Below, piece by piece: positions 39,996-50,646 of a stretch of DNA of 64,000 nucleotides. The stretch lies in NCBI GenBank assembly GCA_028285345.1, contig JANQPT010000020.1, positions 1 to 64,000 on the forward strand. The letters are read 5' to 3'. Position 1 is the stretch's first letter; each line of letters opens with the position of its first letter. The notes under the pieces were generated by a model. That model saw only the letters and a program-made list of their open reading frames with translations, was not told the origin of the DNA and did not search any database. A program made the translations under genes and the position numbers. This DNA comes from Planctomycetales bacterium. Its GTDB lineage: Bacteria > Planctomycetota > Planctomycetia > Planctomycetales > Planctomycetaceae.

Positions 39996-40388
39996 CTATT
40001 GGCCCTCCTTTCGCGCTTTATCGATGAGCCGTTCGAGCCGCTCTAAATCATCTTCGGTGAGTTCGTCCGAGTTCGCATCCAGGATCGCGGCGACCGCGTC
40101 GGTTGCGGACCCCGCAAAAAAGGTCTTCATCAGCTGCTTCAGTGCCGATTGACTGGCGCTTTCCCGCGACTGCGTCGGGCGATAGACGTACTTCGTCCCT
40201 TCGCGGCGATGCCGCAAAAACCCCTTGCTTTCCAACAGCCGGATCATCGTCCGCACCGCGGAATAGCTGGGGGGATCGGGGAGCTGTGCCAGCACGTCCC
40301 CGACGGAGGCCTCTTCCAATTGATAGATGACGTTCATGATCTGCCGCTCGCGGCGGCCCAGATCGTGTTGTGTTCGTTTCTTACCCAT
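39996..40388 (-). CDS. BlaI/MecI-family transcriptional repressor
   Basis: A 130-residue BlaI-family protein. A winged-helix domain occupies residues 5-80 (LGRRERQIMNVIYQLEEAS, VGDVLAQL, SYSAVRTMIRLLESKGFL, REGTKYVYRP), and a C-terminal helical dimerisation region follows (LKQLMKTFFAGS). These repressors bind palindromic operators as dimers and are released when the M56 partner is activated. The ATG at 40388 is used; GTG codons three codons upstream are alternatives, and the ribosome site is weak. The stop TAG is one base from the receptor's start, whose ribosome site lies inside the last codons here. A promoter and palindrome lie about 65-105 bases upstream. Confidence 0.92.
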   Translation of the reverse strand: MGKKRTQHDLGRRERQIMNVIYQLEEASVGDVLAQLPDPPSYSAVRTMIRLLESKGFLRHRREGTKYVYRPTQSRESASQSALKQLMKTFFAGSATDAVAAILDANSDELTEDDLERLERLIDKARKEGQ

Positions 40389-40451
40389 CGGCACCACTCA
40401 TTTCTGCGAATCGATCCGTGAAGAGGTCGGCAGATTACCGTCTGTCAATTG

Positions 40452-40467
40452 ATTGCCAGATGGCAAT
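40452..40467. promoter_or_regulatory. candidate BlaI-type operator palindrome
   Basis: A perfect inverted repeat ATTGCCA-GA-TGGCAAT (7-bp arms, 2-base centre) overlaps the -10 box of the promoter that drives the blaI-like gene. Its position fits repression by the gene's own product. The sequence is not the TACA-N-TGTA form of the best known BlaI operators, so the assignment is by position and symmetry only. Confidence 0.6.
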
Positions 40468-40494
40468 ATACTAACACTTTGGTTGGCCTGTCAA
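40465..40494 (-). promoter_or_regulatory. sigma70-type promoter for the blaI-receptor operon
   Basis: On the minus strand a consensus -35 TTGACA (40489-40494) is separated by 18 bases from TATATT (40465-40470). The -10 box runs into the palindromic operator. A second TTGACA copy lies about 46 bases downstream (40442-40450 region, reading CAATTGACAG), giving a direct repeat of CTGTCAATT on plus. Confidence 0.7.
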
Positions 40495-40752
40495 TTAGAA
40501 AGCTGCGATTTTTCTCAGATTGCTGAAATCGAGCGCACGGCCGGTGGTTTGATCGCGGCAAGAGAATGCGGACGCTGCGCACACGTGGCCCCAGGCGCAA
40601 CGTCCCCACATCATTAAAGAGGTGGTTGCGCACATCACCTTGCGCGAGGACCAACTTCCGGCGCAATGTGCCGATCCAAGCAGGAGAAACCAGCCGCCCA
40701 AACTGCAGAGGGGCTCGGGCATTCCGCCGAGGCACGAATTGACGGCTGCCGG
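40495..40752. other. stretch upstream of the blaI promoter, no supported gene
   Basis: About 260 bases between the blaI promoter and the DUF1552 stop. Two short overlapping minus-strand frames of 75 and 96 codons cross it, but neither shows a family motif or a ribosome site, so no gene is called. It may hold a decayed gene end. Confidence 0.35.
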
Positions 40753-42090
<1,338 letters not shown>

Positions 42091-42182
42091 GAAGACTTCC
42101 TCGCGTAGTTGCTTAACCGGCATCCGGCGTCCGCAAGATGCGTTGCCGGATTGGGGTCGATTTCGTTGACGGTGTCGGTCTG

Positions 42183-45100
42183 CTACTTCTTCATAAACAG
42201 GTCGCTGTGGATGATAAAGCGGATCATATCCCGCATCCGGTAATCGTGCGACTTCAATTTTACCCCCTCTTGTTCGAGAAATACAACGTCCTGGAAATTC
42301 AAGCTTCTCCCGGTGGCATAGACCGCCAGATGCTTCATAAAGCTGAAAGCGACGCGGTCCAGGCGATCTTGAATGAGATAGGCTTTCAGTTCGTTGAGGT
42401 TTTCAATCTCGGTTCCGTCGGGAAGCGTCGATCGCGGATCGTGGACGTCGCCGGTACGATAGCGGCCGCCCGCATTGAATTCTTCGAAAGCGATTCCCCA
42501 CGGATCAATTCCCGAGTGGCAATTGGCGCAGCCTTTCTGGTTGCGATGGCGCTCCAGCCGCTGGCGGAGCGTGAGTTGCTCGCCGTCATCCTCCATCAAT
42601 TCCGGCACATTGGGCGGCGGGTCGTCGGGCGGTTCGGCGATGATTTTGCGCGCGAACCAGGCGCCCCGTTTGACCGGGTTCGATTCACGTCCGTCGGACA
42701 GCCCCGCGAGAATGCCGGCTTGTGTGAGCAACCCTCCCAGATTCTCGCTCTCATGCTGCACAGGCAGAAATTGAAATCCGCTTTCCGAGCGATCAGCAAT
42801 GCCGTAATAATGGGCCACAACGTCGTTGGCGACGATAAAATCGGACTGAATCAACCGGCGCAGCGGCAGGTTCTTGCGGATCAGGTGCAAAACGGTCTGC
42901 ACCGGTTCCTCCCGCAACTGCGCTCTCGTGTCGCGCGTCAGTTGCGGATACCGTTTCCGATCGACTTCCAACACATCGAATTTGTCGAGGCTCAGCCACT
43001 GCGAGGCGAACTGTTGCGTAAACTGTCGGAATCGCGGATCAGCAATCATGCGGTCGATCTCGATGTCCAGTGAACGGCGCAGTGTCTTCGCTGCGGCTCG
43101 CTCGATTAATCGTTCATCCGGCGCCGAGTTCCACAGGAAATACGACAGCTTCGACGCCAACTCGTACTCATCCAAATCTTCCGCTTCCGGTCCCGCACTC
43201 TCTTCGACCAGAAACAAGAACTGCGGAGAAGTCAGCACGACGATTAGCGCGTGCTTGATGCTCTGTTGAAAGTCTTTGGTTTCGTCAAACGACGTTTTCC
43301 ATACGTTATGTAGGGACGTCAGTTCTGCGTCGGTGACCGGCCGTCGAAACGCCCGGGAGGCAAACTTCAAGATCACTTCGCGGGCATAGGTGGGCGGGTC
43401 GTCGCGATTGGTTGACTGAACAAAGATGTTGCGATGAGTCGCCGGCGGCCACGTCTCATAGTAGGGGCCTTCGAATTCGACCGAGCGGATCCGCAGCCGG
43501 GGCATCGCGCGGCCGTCGGTGAATTCGCTGCGAACCCCGATTTCACGAAAGCCGGCGAGATAGTTGGGGTTGCCTTCTTCAACGTCCGGGCTGGGGAAGT
43601 TATTGATCGCTCCCTCAAAGACGAAGCGGCGCGATTCTTTGGCCGTGACGGCCTGTGGTTCGCCGACGCGTGCCAACGTGCTGCCGCAATCACGCCGCAA
43701 GCCCACGTGGACCCCCAAAATCGGAGATCGCCTTTCAAAAGCAACGAAGCGCTGTGCTTGCCGGCTCTGCTCATCAATGCGATGGAAACGCATCATTCTG
43801 AGCTGCGATTGTTCCGTCACCTGTGCCTTCAGATCCAGTGTTCCGGCACCCAGCCGCACCAGCAGGAATGCCACATTTCGCGCGGACGGCTTCTCTTCCG
43901 TCGCTTCCGTGCTTGGTTTCTGTTGCGGCAGCGTCCCGGGAAAATGTCGATCGCCCAATTGCAGCGATAACATTGCCGGCTTCTCGCTTGGTACGTAGTC
44001 GACATCGATCTGGTAAATGCCCGCTGTCGCGATCGCAATATTCGGCGATGGAGTGGTGGAGAGATCGGCGGTTATCGCATCATCTTCAGGCGATTCAATC
44101 GGAGTGTCGGTTGATGGGTTCAACAGCAAGCCGTCGTCATATCGCGCCGCATCGACGACGACACGAAAATTCCCTTGTTGCGGAAGCTCACGCAGCGACA
44201 CCTTAAAATTGGAGTGCGGCCCGTAGGTGCTCGATTCGCCGAAGAGTTCCGAACTCGGAATTGCAGGGCGAAGCAGCAGGCCTTCGGGAACGCATTGATA
44301 CGCGTGGCCGCGGGGATAGCCTAGCGTTCCCCGCATGCATGCGAACACGGCGTGATAGATGCTGTTAAACTCACGCCAGCCCCGCACGGTGTCATTTCCC
44401 TGGTATCCTTCGATGAATCGGAACGACTTGCGCATCGCAAACGGCCGGTAGGCGAACGGCTTGTCCGGTTGCAGCTCCGTGACTTGAAAATCCTGGTTGC
44501 GGAGCAGCATGCTGTTGGCGCCCAAGATCAATTCATCGGGGCAGGGGGTTGGATTGATGTTTTCCCCCAGTTCCATTCGGAAACTCTGTATGACCGGCTG
44601 CTCCCTCTCATTCACAATGCACAGATCGAGCGCTTTCTCGGCGATATTGAAGTAGGCCTCCACGAGCAGCGGGGAGAGCGACATCGTCTCGCCGTTGTTC
44701 GTGAATCCTTCCTTAGAGATGCCATCGGGCGGCAAGATCCCGGTGAGATCCTCCTGTATCCCCAGGAGATCTCGCAGAGTGTTGCGGTACTGTGCGACCG
44801 TCAGCCGCCGGACGGAGCCGTTTTTTTCCGCGTGGCGTGAGCGAGCCTTCTCGATTGCCCGCTTGATCCATGCTGCCAACGCCTTTCGCTCATCGGCCGA
44901 GGGTTGCGGCTCACCGTCGGGCGGCATCGATTCATCCTCAATTTGCCGCAGCATGTCGCGCCACAGAAACAGCCGCTGTTGTGCCAGCGAGCCGTCCAAC
45001 TGATCCAGCCGAATTCCCGATTCCATCGTCTCAGCGTTGTGGCAGCGCAGACAATTCTTCTTAAGCAGCGGTCGCACATGCTGCTGGAAAGTCCAACTCT

Positions 45101-45224
45101 GCGCGATATGTCCTTTCGCCGACGGTGGCTCCTCACCGTCTGCCGGCCGCGTCGAGAGAACGGCCGTCATGCCCCATCCAATCACAGTGAACAGCAGCGC
45201 TGCGCCCAAAACGCGACGTGACAC
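42183..45224 (-). CDS. DUF1587/1592/1588/1585/1595 cytochrome-c-like exported protein
   Basis: A protein of about 1013 residues with the planctomycete multi-DUF order. A signal helix is followed by a heme c motif in [13 protein letters not shown], the DUF1587 start [18 protein letters not shown], a carbohydrate-binding-like middle, DUF1595 ([17 protein letters not shown]), DUF1592 ([18 protein letters not shown]), DUF1588 ([20 protein letters not shown]) with a second heme motif [13 protein letters not shown], and DUF1585 ([16 protein letters not shown]). The role is unproven; electron transfer linked to polysaccharide breakdown is often suggested. The GTG at 45224 is chosen because GAGGAG lies five bases upstream; TTG at 45278 would add 18 residues. 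It is followed by DUF1552. Confidence 0.92.
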   Translation of the reverse strand: MSRRVLGAALLFTVIGWGMTAVLSTRPADGEEPPSAKGHIAQSWTFQQHVRPLLKKNCLRCHNAETMESGIRLDQLDGSLAQQRLFLWRDMLRQIEDESMPPDGEPQPSADERKALAAWIKRAIEKARSRHAEKNGSVRRLTVAQYRNTLRDLLGIQEDLTGILPPDGISKEGFTNNGETMSLSPLLVEAYFNIAEKALDLCIVNEREQPVIQSFRMELGENINPTPCPDELILGANSMLLRNQDFQVTELQPDKPFAYRPFAMRKSFRFIEGYQGNDTVRGWREFNSIYHAVFACMRGTLGYPRGHAYQCVPEGLLLRPAIPSSELFGESSTYGPHSNFKVSLRELPQQGNFRVVVDAARYDDGLLLNPSTDTPIESPEDDAITADLSTTPSPNIAIATAGIYQIDVDYVPSEKPAMLSLQLGDRHFPGTLPQQKPSTEATEEKPSARNVAFLLVRLGAGTLDLKAQVTEQSQLRMMRFHRIDEQSRQAQRFVAFERRSPILGVHVGLRRDCGSTLARVGEPQAVTAKESRRFVFEGAINNFPSPDVEEGNPNYLAGFREIGVRSEFTDGRAMPRLRIRSVEFEGPYYETWPPATHRNIFVQSTNRDDPPTYAREVILKFASRAFRRPVTDAELTSLHNVWKTSFDETKDFQQSIKHALIVVLTSPQFLFLVEESAGPEAEDLDEYELASKLSYFLWNSAPDERLIERAAAKTLRRSLDIEIDRMIADPRFRQFTQQFASQWLSLDKFDVLEVDRKRYPQLTRDTRAQLREEPVQTVLHLIRKNLPLRRLIQSDFIVANDVVAHYYGIADRSESGFQFLPVQHESENLGGLLTQAGILAGLSDGRESNPVKRGAWFARKIIAEPPDDPPPNVPELMEDDGEQLTLRQRLERHRNQKGCANCHSGIDPWGIAFEEFNAGGRYRTGDVHDPRSTLPDGTEIENLNELKAYLIQDRLDRVAFSFMKHLAVYATGRSLNFQDVVFLEQEGVKLKSHDYRMRDMIRFIIHSDLFMKK

Positions 45225-45280
45225 GGAAACTCCTCGAAATCTGTGATCTTGTTTGCACAATGACTGTCGGACGCTCAACC

Positions 45281-45295
45281 TAATCTAGCAGATTA
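45281..45295. promoter_or_regulatory. small palindrome upstream of the multi-DUF gene
   Basis: TAATCT-AGC-AGATTA, a perfect 6-bp inverted repeat about 57 bases upstream of the chosen GTG start on the minus strand. It could be a regulator site; no family can be assigned. Confidence 0.3.
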
Positions 45296-45389
45296 CGTCA
45301 GCGAACCCCAATCGCACGATGACAGATTCACGCCCACACCGCGCTCGCGGTGACGCCGATTCCGATGCCCGTTGCACAAACGACCTGCC

Positions 45390-47621
45390 TCACCGGTCGG
45401 AACCGGAGGTGCTTTCCGGGTCAGGCAAAACGACACAGACGATTTCCTCATCGCTGCGGGCGTAGACACAATTGCCCGCATAAGCAGGATGGGCCCAGGT
45501 GCGCCCGATGATGTTTGTCCGGGAGTCCTCGTGATAGCCGTCGGGATGGAGTCGCAGCAGGATCAGATCGCCGTCGGAATTGAGCGCAATCGCCCGGTCT
45601 TGGTCGCCCAGCCAGACCATCGTGGCCTGTGGATTGCGTCCCTTGGGCGTCATGCGGTTGTCATCGTCCCAGACTTTTTTGCCTGTGGCGAGCTCGAAGC
45701 AGGTCAACCCGTGCCGTTTGTCGAGCATGTAGGCGTATCCGTCGCGGCACAAGGGCTGCATCATCAATCCGCGCAGGTTTCGGCGGTCCTGCCACACAAC
45801 TTCGGCAGCCTGCGTATCGCCGCCCGGCCGAATCGCCTTGCTGCCGTCGTAGTAACTGCTGACGAGGACGAGCCCGTCCTGAAAAACGGGGCAAGCGATT
45901 GAAGTTCCGTAGTTGACTTCGAACGGCGTTTCCCACAGTAATTCCCCGGTTACGGGGTTTAGGCCAGTAATATGCGCTGGCGTCCAGGCGACGAGTTGCG
46001 GCTGGTCGTTCCAAGTGATCAGAATCGGTGTCGCGTAGCCGGCGGCATCGGCCAGACTTCTCCAGCGTTCCTCGCCGCTGGCACGATCGAACGCCATCAA
46101 ACAGCCGTCAGGCTCTGCACCGGGATGCACAATTAACAAGTCGTCGTGGACCACCGGCGACGCGCTCAGACCCCACAACGGAATGCGCGCGCCAAATTCA
46201 GCGACGAGATCCTTCGTCCAAACTGGTTCGCCGCTCGAAGCGTCGAGGCAACACAGATTTCCGACAGCCCCGAGCGTGTAGACGTGATTCCCCAACACGG
46301 TCGGTGTCGCGCGGGGGCCGTTGTCGTAGCTGACGTTGCTGTAGTCGACCGGATAGCTGTGTTCCCAAATCGGCGTGCCGCTGACCGCGTCGAAACAGAG
46401 TATCCGCTCGACGTCCTGCGGCTCCCGTTGCCGGTCCATTACGTAGACGCGGCCGTCGGTTGCCGCAATTCCGCCGTATCCGCCCCCGAGCGGCTGCTTC
46501 CAAACTTGCTGTAGTCCGACGCCGGGCCATTTCTGTGGAAGTCTCGGCGCACGCCACGTTCCATTTCCCCGCGGTCCCCGCCACCGCGGCCAATCTTCAC
46601 CATGTTCTGGAAGCGGTCGGCTGTTGAGCGCCGCCGCCGGTCGGGACGTCTGCCGATCCTGCGCGGTTCCGGCGGCGGCCACAATCGGATGAAGGGTTGC
46701 CCCCTCAGACGCCAGTTCGCACACGACGCGCATGCCCAACGCATAAAACCGGCCTTCGGGAATATCAGCGTATCGAAACGCGCTGCGGCAGTCGCGACCG
46801 TCGCTGTACCAATCTCCTCCGCGAATTACGCGCGACGATCCTTGCTCTGGTCCTTGCGGATCTTCTAGCGGCGAGTCGCGATAATAGTTGCGGTCAAATC
46901 GATCCAGGCACCACTCGTGCAGGTTACCGTGCATGTCGTAAAGCCCGAACGCGTTCGGCTGGTAGGAACCGACCGTCGTTGTCCGATTCAAAAACGGACC
47001 GTGCGGCACATTTCCGAAGGGATGCTCGCCCTGAAAGTTCGCCTGAGTCGACGAGAGCGCATCGCCGTAGTGGAATACCGTTGTCGTTCCAGCGCGACAG
47101 GCGTATTCCCATTCGGCTTCCGTTGGCAGCCGGTACAACCGGCCTGCCTTTTTTTCCGCCGGCAATTCGCTCAGCTTCCGGCAGAACTCAACCGCTGCGT
47201 ACCATGTCACGTTGTCCACGGGCAACTTCCCGGAGTCGACATCCTCGGGCGCACTCTTCAACAGGCCGCTGCGTTGGAATGAACTGGGGTTGGTGTTCAT
47301 GACCTGTTCAAATTGCGCTTGAGTCACCTCATGGGCGCCCATGTAGAACGGTCGCGTGAGAATGACACGATGTTGCGGCTGTTCATCGTCACGCGCGCCC
47401 GGATCTGTGGGGGCCGATCCCATCAGGAATTCGCCCGCCGGAATGCGCACTAGCTTCATGCCAATCGAATTGACGATCGCGTCGTCTGCGGAAGCCGTCT
47501 CGACTGTGGCCGGCGACTGTGACGTTTCTTCGGTCGTCGTCAACTCCACATCGCCACAGCCCGCCGCTGCAATGGCCGCTGCGGCGAAAACCAATTTGGC
47601 CGATGTGATAAGAGTTCGCAT
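45390..47621 (-). CDS. FGE-PQQ propeller fusion lipoprotein
   Basis: A 743-residue lipoprotein (lipobox AAGC at about residues 19-22). Residues about 50-305 are an FGE-sulfatase/SUMF1 domain: IGMKLVRIPAGEFLMGSAP, YMGAHEVTQAQFEQVM, RLPTEAEWEYACRAGTTTVF, AFGLYDMHGNLHEWCLDRF and YALGMRVV. The catalytic cysteine pair of FGE is absent (IRGGDWYSDGRDCRSAFR). From about residue 345 the protein is a PQQ-like eight-bladed propeller of the bacterial quinoprotein class: WPRWRGPRGNGTW, YGGIAATDGRVYVMD, PIWEHSYPVDYS and VWTKDLVAEFG. Such propellers without a catalytic Asp/Ca site are often structural. It is transcribed ahead of the multi-DUF gene, 165 bases away. Confidence 0.88.
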   Translation of the reverse strand: MRTLITSAKLVFAAAAIAAAGCGDVELTTTEETSQSPATVETASADDAIVNSIGMKLVRIPAGEFLMGSAPTDPGARDDEQPQHRVILTRPFYMGAHEVTQAQFEQVMNTNPSSFQRSGLLKSAPEDVDSGKLPVDNVTWYAAVEFCRKLSELPAEKKAGRLYRLPTEAEWEYACRAGTTTVFHYGDALSSTQANFQGEHPFGNVPHGPFLNRTTTVGSYQPNAFGLYDMHGNLHEWCLDRFDRNYYRDSPLEDPQGPEQGSSRVIRGGDWYSDGRDCRSAFRYADIPEGRFYALGMRVVCELASEGATLHPIVAAAGTAQDRQTSRPAAALNSRPLPEHGEDWPRWRGPRGNGTWRAPRLPQKWPGVGLQQVWKQPLGGGYGGIAATDGRVYVMDRQREPQDVERILCFDAVSGTPIWEHSYPVDYSNVSYDNGPRATPTVLGNHVYTLGAVGNLCCLDASSGEPVWTKDLVAEFGARIPLWGLSASPVVHDDLLIVHPGAEPDGCLMAFDRASGEERWRSLADAAGYATPILITWNDQPQLVAWTPAHITGLNPVTGELLWETPFEVNYGTSIACPVFQDGLVLVSSYYDGSKAIRPGGDTQAAEVVWQDRRNLRGLMMQPLCRDGYAYMLDKRHGLTCFELATGKKVWDDDNRMTPKGRNPQATMVWLGDQDRAIALNSDGDLILLRLHPDGYHEDSRTNIIGRTWAHPAYAGNCVYARSDEEIVCVVLPDPESTSGSDR

Positions 47622-47855
47622 TCGTCAGCTCCAACAGCCGGGGCTTTGACGGGAGAACTTTGAAATCCGTTATGAAGTCCGCGTCGGAAACGGTGGCTTT
47701 GGCGATCTCAACACCCAATCTTACAGCTAAAGTGATCCCGGAATCCATCGTCGGGAACGTCGGACTGCTCGCAAATGGGTTACGCCCATTCTAAAATGCT
47801 TTGCAGAGTCGCCGGAAATCGAAGATCCAACAACGAAACGTCAGGGACACCAATC

Positions 47856-49310
47856 ATGTGCGACTGCCGCAACGTCATCCCTCGGCTTGCTCTCACGCGC
47901 ACGGGCATTTGCGTTGTGAGTGCGATGGTTATGTTCTCCGGTTCTCAGCAGTGTGGTGCGGCTGCCGAACCGGCGATCGACAAGACCCCGGGCGACCGGT
48001 TTGTCCAGTTTGTATTGGGTGAGATTGAAACCGTCCGCAAAGAGTTACCGTCAATCACGCGGGCCGCAGACGCGGCTGCGGAGCGAATCGTGAATGACGA
48101 CGGCGAATTGCTATCGGCGGGCGATCAGAGCTTTTCCTTGGAACCGGTGTGGCGAGCGGGTGGAATCGCGTTTGCGCGACGATATGTGCCGGACAAGCAA
48201 TCGTTGATGGCCAAGGTGGAATCGGCCAACGACAAGATCCCGTATTACCGCACGAAGGAGTTCGTCGAAAAGTTCACCGTCGATTCGGCCGGAAAGCGCG
48301 ATGTGGTGCTGCTGGGCTATGAGAATGAGAAGGAAGAGCGACGTCACCTCATTCCAACCGTCAAGCAACTTCTCGGCGATGACGCGCTCATCATCTTCTT
48401 TGGCTCGACCGCAAGTGCTGAGAGGCTGACACGCCAATTTGGGAAGAATCCGCGACTGTTGTTGATCACGCACAACGTTCCCGACGGTGGAATTGTAGAG
48501 GTGCCTGGGTGGCCGGAAAAACTCTGCTCAGGTCGCAGCATCGCCAATCGATTGTATCTGTGGACGTTTCAGGCGGAGTTGATCAGCGCATTTATGCGGC
48601 GTGGAAAGATGCCCGGCATCCTCCTGTCCGTCACGTACGAAAGCCCGCAAATCTGGAACTTGCCGTTGTTGAATTCGTATAAATTCATTCCCGCGTTCGA
48701 TGTGACTCCCGTCAAACAAGGGGAATTTGGAGCAACCTATCTCAACCATTTGAAGAGCATCGTCAGCAGCCTGGTCCCGACGCAACGGGAGCAATTTCAC
48801 AAGGCAGCGCAGTGGGTCGCGGAGGCGATCCGAGAGAAGCGGCAGATATTTGCGCTGCTGATTCACGGGCTCGAGCCCGACGGTCTCCCGGGCGATCCCG
48901 GCTTCTTTACGGTTTTCAGCGAGGGCAACGCTTATTACCCGCAGTTGGAGGGGAAGATGAAGCCGGGCGATGTGGCCTTCTTTGTCGGATACAACTGGTA
49001 CCCCCGCCAACTGGCTCAGACGGTCGACAAGGCCCGTGGCAAGCAAATCCTCTGTTTCACCTTGGTCCAGGACCAGCCCCCCAAGCCGGCCATTTATGGT
49101 GAAGTGGGGGAACTGCGGCATTACACGTCATTCCGGTCGCTTCCCCAAAACAAGAACCGGATCTACATCGACTTGAAGTTCGCGCAATACAATGCCGTCT
49201 TGAAGATCCCCGGCTACCCAATCCCTGCACTGGAGACCTCGTCGTTTGCAGAAGACGTTGCCTATTGGTATGTCGTGGCGCAAACGGCCGCCATCTTAGG
49301 CAAGGAATGA
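47856..49310 (+). CDS. exported protein with two SIS-like halves (uncertain)
   Basis: A 484-residue protein with a probable signal peptide (VVSAMVMFSGSQQCGAAAE). I recognise no named family with certainty. The first half resembles a sugar isomerase (SIS) fold: ITRAADAAAERIVNDDGELL, then LEPVWRAGGIAFARRY and VVLLGYENEKEERRHLIPTV, where SIS proteins place a D-V-V strand and helix. The second half has a similar pattern: FHKAAQWVAEAIREKRQI, LIHGLEPDG and GDVAFFVGYNWYPRQLAQTV. SIS domains are cytoplasmic sugar-phosphate folds, so an exported tandem version would be unusual. The ATG at 47856 is used because AGGGA lies upstream; an in-frame start at 47775 is less likely. It diverges from the FGE-PQQ gene; AATGGG-N5-CCCATT at 47774-47790 lies upstream. 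Confidence 0.55.
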   Translation: MCDCRNVIPRLALTRTGICVVSAMVMFSGSQQCGAAAEPAIDKTPGDRFVQFVLGEIETVRKELPSITRAADAAAERIVNDDGELLSAGDQSFSLEPVWRAGGIAFARRYVPDKQSLMAKVESANDKIPYYRTKEFVEKFTVDSAGKRDVVLLGYENEKEERRHLIPTVKQLLGDDALIIFFGSTASAERLTRQFGKNPRLLLITHNVPDGGIVEVPGWPEKLCSGRSIANRLYLWTFQAELISAFMRRGKMPGILLSVTYESPQIWNLPLLNSYKFIPAFDVTPVKQGEFGATYLNHLKSIVSSLVPTQREQFHKAAQWVAEAIREKRQIFALLIHGLEPDGLPGDPGFFTVFSEGNAYYPQLEGKMKPGDVAFFVGYNWYPRQLAQTVDKARGKQILCFTLVQDQPPKPAIYGEVGELRHYTSFRSLPQNKNRIYIDLKFAQYNAVLKIPGYPIPALETSSFAEDVAYWYVVAQTAAILGKE

Positions 49311-49566
49311 AGGTTGGGTAGACGACGCGAAGTGATTCCAGGCCGGCGTCGGTCGATGTGATTTGTTTTTCAAAACCGCCCTCGCTACCATACCCAGGTC
49401 GTGATTAGACAAACGGAATTCTAACCTTAGTCACCAGCACGCAATTCATCAGTGTTACGCCAAGGGATTGGTGATCTCATCTCGGGGGCACCGGTCGCCT
49501 CAGCTTCTGAACATCAATTTGACCTTGGTCCTGGCCGCCATTCGGTCATGTTTGAAGCTCGCAGCG

Positions 49567-50631
49567 ATGATTGACCACAGAATCGAATCTGCTCCCTGTC
49601 CGCTGCGGATCAACGTCCGTCTGCTGACGTGGAGCATGATGGCGTTACTGATCATCGCCGGCACCGCGACTCCCGCGCTGGCCGAAAACAACTCCATCTT
49701 CTCGCCCGCTTCCAGCAACTCAGAGAAGATCAACGACATCTTTTACTTGGTCCTGGCGATCACAGGACTCATATTCGTCGTCGTCTTCGGGGCGATTGCG
49801 GCATTCGTGTTGCGGTTTTGGTCTCGTGACGCCGAAACGGCGCCGGAACCACCACAGATCTATGGTAGTTGGCCGATCGAGATCGCCTGGACGATTGCGC
49901 CGCTGTTGATCATTTTTGTGCTGTTTTTGATCGTAATCCGGTCCGTCAACGAACAGCGACCCGAACGCGCTCCAAGCGATGCGCTCAAAGTGACCGCTGT
50001 CGGCCATCAATGGTGGTGGGCCTTTGACTATCGCGAACACGGTTTCATCACCGCTAACGAACTGCATGTGCCGCTGGGTGACGAAGAACATCCACAGTCG
50101 GTGTTTCTGGAGTTGGAATCGGCGGACGTCGTGCACAGCTTTTGGGTGCCCCGGCTGGGGGGCAAGACGGACTTGGTTCCCAACCGGGTGAACACAATGT
50201 GGTTCGCGCCGCGCGAAGCAGGCATTTTTACCGGCCAATGTGCGGAATACTGCGGAACGCAACACTCAAAAATGCTGCTGCGGGTGATCGTGGAATCGCC
50301 GGACGAGTTCGAGCAGTGGGTAGAGAATCAGCAGAAGCCGGCGGTCGATGACCCGGCAGGGGCGGCGGGAAAAAAACTGTTTTTGGAGTTGTCCTGCGCC
50401 AATTGCCATACCATTCGAGGAACCGGCGCCGCGGGGACCTTCGGACCGGATTTGACGCATTTGATGAGCCGGCAAACGATCGGCGCAGGGGTGCAGGATA
50501 ACACGCGGGAGAATCTGCTGATTTGGATTGCCAATCCGCACACCTTCAAAACCGGCTGCCATATGCCCGACATGAAGCTGACGCCCGAGCAAGTTGAGAC
50601 CGTCGTTTCGTATTTGATCACATTGAAGTAA
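49567..50631 (+). CDS. ctaC: cytochrome c oxidase subunit II with fused cytochrome c (caa3 type)
   Basis: A 354-residue subunit II. A signal peptide precedes two membrane helices (LVLAITGLIFVVVFGAIAAF, IAPLLIIFVLFLIVIRSV), then the cupredoxin domain with GHQWWWAFDY and a CuA site in CAEYCGTQHSKM. A heme c motif CANCH with a later Met region (CHMPDM) completes a caa3-type subunit. It accepts electrons from cytochrome c and passes them to subunit I. The ATG at 49567 is chosen by signal-peptide fit; TTG and GTG starts at 49468 and 49471 would add a long unlikely leader. First gene of the respiratory cluster; subunit I begins 15 bases after its stop. Confidence 0.93.
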   Translation: MIDHRIESAPCPLRINVRLLTWSMMALLIIAGTATPALAENNSIFSPASSNSEKINDIFYLVLAITGLIFVVVFGAIAAFVLRFWSRDAETAPEPPQIYGSWPIEIAWTIAPLLIIFVLFLIVIRSVNEQRPERAPSDALKVTAVGHQWWWAFDYREHGFITANELHVPLGDEEHPQSVFLELESADVVHSFWVPRLGGKTDLVPNRVNTMWFAPREAGIFTGQCAEYCGTQHSKMLLRVIVESPDEFEQWVENQQKPAVDDPAGAAGKKLFLELSCANCHTIRGTGAAGTFGPDLTHLMSRQTIGAGVQDNTRENLLIWIANPHTFKTGCHMPDMKLTPEQVETVVSYLITLK

Positions 50632-50646
50632 CCGATCGTCATTGCA

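Noticed and set aside
40445-40735. Two small minus-strand frames between blaI and DUF1552
   Set aside because: No family signature, no ribosome site, and the 96-codon one runs through the blaI promoter and operator.
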